From assembly GCA_964398955.1 (NCBI GenBank), contig CAYNOZ010000069.1:1-7560 (forward strand): DNA of 7,560 nucleotides. Reading direction: 5' to 3'. The DNA comes from CAYNOZ01 sp964398955. GTDB lineage: Archaea; Methanobacteriota_B; Thermococci; Thermococcales; CAYNOZ01. How positions within the stretch are numbered: position 1 is the stretch's first letter; each line of letters begins with the position of its first letter. Shown one piece after another: positions 5,325-7,560 of the stretch. The notes under the pieces are model-generated. The model did not search any database. It saw only the letters and a program-made list of their open reading frames with translations, and was not told where the DNA came from. Position numbers and translations under genes: made by a program.

Positions 5325-6827
5325 ATGTTAGATTTAGATAGGTTTTTCTCATTTGAAAGTAAAATTTTGTATTTTAGGATTGTTTTATTTACTGGTTTTC
5401 TGGCTTATCCTTTGTTTGGTTTTGTTTATAGATCTTATATGGCTTTTAGTGATCCTTTGCCTTTTTCTTATAGGTGGGTTTCTTCATTATTTTTCTTGGT
5501 TTTATTTGTTTCTACTTTTTTTAGTAATTTTATCAGAGAAAAAATTAATGATGTTTTGTATTTTGCTGTTGGTTTTGCTTTTCTTCAATTGGTTTATTTC
5601 GCTTTTATCAATGATTATTCTTTAAATTTTGCTTTAAGTATTTTAATTGTTATTATGATTTTGAATTTTTTGTTTGATGGTGATTTCAAGCTTAAGTATT
5701 TTAATTTGTTTATGGTTGTTTCTGTTTTTTCTAGTCTTTTATTAGCTTCTTCGATTGTTGATAGATTTTTTTATGGGTCCTCTGTTTTGTTTGTGGTTCT
5801 GATTTCTTATTATATTAGTCGGGCTAGGTATAAGTCTAGGAAAAAGTTTGAAAGTTTATTTCAGTATTCTCCTGCTGGTTTGGTTCGCTGTAATGGTAAA
5901 GGGAAGATTTTGGATGTTAATGAAACTTTTATAGATATCTCTGGTGTTGAATCTGAAGATGAGTTGGTTGGATTAAATGTGTTTGATTTATTAAAATTGG
6001 AAGGATTAGATGAAGATAAATTAGTTTCTGAAGGCCTAGATCTTCCTTCTGTTAAGAAGGTTGAGTTCCCTTCTGGAAAGGAGTCTTGGATAGGTTTTAC
6101 TTTTGAACCTGTTGATTTGAAAAGTGATTCTGAAACTGGTTTTATTTTAGCTATTCAGGATGTTTCCCGTAGAAAAAAAGCTCAGGAGATGGAAAAATTA
6201 TTGCATGATCTTTTAAGGCATGATGTTAGGAATAAGATCCAGGTTGCATATGGGTATCAAGAATTACTTAATGAGTATGATTTACCTGAAGAAATTGAAG
6301 ATTATGTTAAAAAGTCTTTAAATGCTTTAGAGGATGGTAAGAATTTAATAAATAAAGTAAGAACATTGATGAAATTGGAAGAATCTGAAAAAGTCGAAGA
6401 AATTGAAATAAACCAAATAATAAAAGATTCATTATCTGATATGAAGGAAAGAGCTAATGAAAAGGGAATAGAAATAAATTACGAAGAGATTAGTTGCAAG
6501 GTTTTAGGAGGTATTCTTCTAAAAGAATTATTCGATAATCTATTAGAGAACTCTTTAGATCACTCCGGATGTGAAACTGTAAAAATAAGCGGGAGAACCT
6601 CTGAAAATAAATGTATAATAACCGTAGAAGATGATGGGAAGGGAATATCAGATGATAAAAAAGAAAAAATCTTTGAAAAGGGATTCAAAGATAGTAAAAC
6701 AGGAGGATCAGGTTTAGGCATGTATCTCGTGCATGAGATAATTTCTCTTTATGATGGAAAGATTGAGGTTTTAGACTCTGAAATGGGTGGAGTCAGGTTT
6801 AACGTTCATTTAAAAAGAATTGGGTGA
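5325..6827 (+). CDS. Membrane PAS sensor histidine kinase (orphan)
   Basis: Starting at the ATG at 5325 the product has 500 residues. Residues about 16-165 form six hydrophobic segments (near 16-33, 51-68, 75-94, 101-117, 125-143, 152-165), a polytopic membrane sensor. A short basic linker leads to a PAS domain (about 173-283; FQYSPAGLVRCNGKGKILDV onward). The dimerisation/phosphoacceptor helix has His299 in LLRHDVRNKI. The ATPase domain has the N box (ELFDNLLENS), the G1 box VEDDGKGIS, the F box KIFEKGF and the G2 box GGSGLGMYL. All catalytic boxes are intact. The H-box form is common among archaeal, especially haloarchaeal, kinases. The open frame extends 33 codons upstream to TTG at 5226, but that part contains the TATA box; GGTG at about 5313-5316 is a weak ribosome site for the ATG. 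No response regulator is adjacent, so the output partner and the signal are unknown. Codons in the membrane part end mainly in T or G, later ones more often in A. Confidence 0.9.
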   Translation: MLDLDRFFSFESKILYFRIVLFTGFLAYPLFGFVYRSYMAFSDPLPFSYRWVSSLFFLVLFVSTFFSNFIREKINDVLYFAVGFAFLQLVYFAFINDYSLNFALSILIVIMILNFLFDGDFKLKYFNLFMVVSVFSSLLLASSIVDRFFYGSSVLFVVLISYYISRARYKSRKKFESLFQYSPAGLVRCNGKGKILDVNETFIDISGVESEDELVGLNVFDLLKLEGLDEDKLVSEGLDLPSVKKVEFPSGKESWIGFTFEPVDLKSDSETGFILAIQDVSRRKKAQEMEKLLHDLLRHDVRNKIQVAYGYQELLNEYDLPEEIEDYVKKSLNALEDGKNLINKVRTLMKLEESEKVEEIEINQIIKDSLSDMKERANEKGIEINYEEISCKVLGGILLKELFDNLLENSLDHSGCETVKISGRTSENKCIITVEDDGKGISDDKKEKIFEKGFKDSKTGGSGLGMYLVHEIISLYDGKIEVLDSEMGGVRFNVHLKRIG

Positions 6828-6921
6828 ATTAATTCCTATAAATTAATTACGTTAGATCCTGAGGAGGAGGTAACGGCTTTGAATCGGAGAGGTTAATTAA
6901 ATGGATCTTTTTTTTATTTTT
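6828..6921. other. Convergent spacer with hairpin, orphan Shine-Dalgarno and AATTAATT repeats
   Basis: AATTAATT occurs at 6827-6834 and again at 6841-6848. A hairpin can form between CGTTA (6850-6854) and TAACG (6871-6875), with inner CCT/AGG pairing. Within it lies GAGGAGGAGGT at 6861-6871, the strongest Shine-Dalgarno-like run in the window, followed seven bases later by TTG AAT CGG AGA GGT TAA. This five-codon frame is not called as a gene. The segment is more GC-rich than its surroundings. Confidence 0.4.
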
Positions 6922-6929
6922 TTATTTTT
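6908..6929 (+). terminator. T-rich terminator of the kinase transcript
   Basis: Runs of eight, seven and five T separated by single A bases follow the kinase stop by about 80 bases, the usual form of an archaeal intrinsic terminator. It overlaps the last codons of the convergent exonuclease gene. Confidence 0.5.
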
Positions 6930-7560
6930 GTGATTTATTGTATTTTTGTTTGACATTTTTAATGTTGTAGGGCATTGGTGCTTCTTTTATTTTTTCGTAT
7001 ATGTGTTTCATAGCCATTACATCGTTTTTACCGTATTTTTCTAATTTTTTCCAGTTAAGGTTTTCTTTTTGATTATTCATGTATTCTGTGTACATTTTCC
7101 CTACTTTTTCCCCGTTTAATCCTGTTTTTTCTGTTTTGAAGTTTGTTTTTTCTGACATGTGTTCTAATTGTTGAGTTCTGCAAGGTGTGGCTGTATGTTT
7201 TTTTATCCATCCCATGAAATCCTTTTTGTCTATCTGTTTCCATGTTGCAAGGTAATTTGGTGCATATTCTTTGATAAACTTTTTTAGGAATTTGTAGTCA
7301 AATTTTCTTCCATACCATGCCAATAAAACTGTTTTCGGTGTTTTATGTTTTTCTAAGTATTTTATGAATTTTTTAATTATTCTTTTCTTTTTTTTCGGGT
7401 TTTTTTCCAAGAAGTTTTTGTATTCTTCTTTTTTGTTGTTGTATACTCCTATGTGCCATATTATATTTGGTCTAAGTGAGTCTGTTTCGATGTCGATGAA
7501 TATTTTATCTTTATTTTTGAGGTTGTTTTGTTTTATTTTGTAGATCTTCTGATTTTCTAT
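6922..7560 (-). CDS. DEDDy-type RNase H-like exonuclease domain protein (partial, 5' end beyond right edge)
   Basis: The minus-strand frame is open from the edge to the stop at 6922, giving 212 residues; the TTG near 7410 is not a real start. Residues before it contain the first exonuclease motif, FIDIETDSL (about 20-28 of the visible part), with Asp and Glu ligands, then IIWHIGVY. The second motif is WYGRKFDYKFL, and the third is YGKNDVMAM, a Tyr-x3-Asp form marking the DEDDy class. Between them TGLNGEKVGKMYTEYM and HTATPCRTQQLEHM match what I recall of haloarchaeal RNase_H_2-family (YprB/MrfB-like) proteins. Such domains trim DNA or RNA 3' ends; in Bacillus MrfB works with the helicase MrfA in mitomycin-damage repair, and in some archaea the domain may be fused to a helicase. 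The 20 residues preceding the DIE motif are lysine/asparagine-rich, so an upstream domain is possible. The C-terminus is rich in lysine. Confidence 0.82.
   Translation of the reverse strand: MENQKIYKIKQNNLKNKDKIFIDIETDSLRPNIIWHIGVYNNKKEEYKNFLEKNPKKKKRIIKKFIKYLEKHKTPKTVLLAWYGRKFDYKFLKKFIKEYAPNYLATWKQIDKKDFMGWIKKHTATPCRTQQLEHMSEKTNFKTEKTGLNGEKVGKMYTEYMNNQKENLNWKKLEKYGKNDVMAMKHIYEKIKEAPMPYNIKNVKQKYNKSQK

Noticed and set aside
5353..5625. Overlapping open frame giving a Leu/Phe-rich product
   Set aside because: It is an alternate frame of the T-rich membrane part of the histidine kinase; the hydrophobicity is a composition effect.
6901..6933. ATG-initiated 10-codon Phe/Leu frame
   Set aside because: It is simply the T-rich terminator read as codons, with no ribosome site at proper distance.

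Overview
This is an AT-rich window (about one third G+C by eye) from an archaeon. The evidence is: TATA/BRE-like boxes about 25-30 nt before likely transcript starts, GGAGG/GAGGTG-type ribosome binding sites, T-run terminators without strong hairpins, and protein types best known from halophilic Euryarchaeota. The latter are a membrane PAS histidine kinase with an 'RHDVRNK' H-box and an RNase H-like exonuclease with the haloarchaeal-style 'TGLNGEKV...YGKNDV' tail. Low GC with lysine-rich proteins argues against ordinary haloarchaea and would fit a group such as Methanonatronarchaeia, but this placement is inference only.

Layout. 1-122 (-): start of a secreted or lipid-anchored protein, cut by the left edge. 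123-506: gene-free region with a perfect 17-bp dyad and a promoter for a 57-residue two-helix membrane protein (507-680, +). 681-789: convergent spacer with hairpins and a T-run. 790-1883 (-): two-gene partition-type operon, parA followed with an ATGA overlap by a small lysine/glutamate-rich protein with a ribbon-helix-helix-like C-terminus. 1884-2152: divergent regulatory region with repeated CGGAAA elements over the parA promoter. 2153-3316 and 3372-4637 (+): iron-type alcohol dehydrogenase and M20D amidohydrolase. 4646-5149 (-): macro-domain protein. 5325-6827 (+): six-helix PAS histidine kinase. 6828-6921: convergent spacer with a hairpin, a strong orphan Shine-Dalgarno and a T-rich terminator. 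6922-7560 (-): DEDDy exonuclease domain whose frame stays open through the right edge, so it begins well before the first apparent start codon at 7410.

Functional links. The ParA and ribbon-helix-helix pair form one module, with a plausible operator or centromere just upstream. The dehydrogenase and amidohydrolase may be co-transcribed, but no shared pathway is obvious. The macro-domain gene and kinase are divergent and share a 175-bp promoter region. The kinase has no response regulator beside it. No rRNA, tRNA, CRISPR array, transposase or insertion sequence was seen.

A large-scale oddity is that base usage is strand-biased in kilobase blocks independent of gene direction. The + strand is T/G-rich at about 350-1250, A/C-rich at about 1950-3600, and T/G-rich again after about 3750. 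The switches fall inside single genes.
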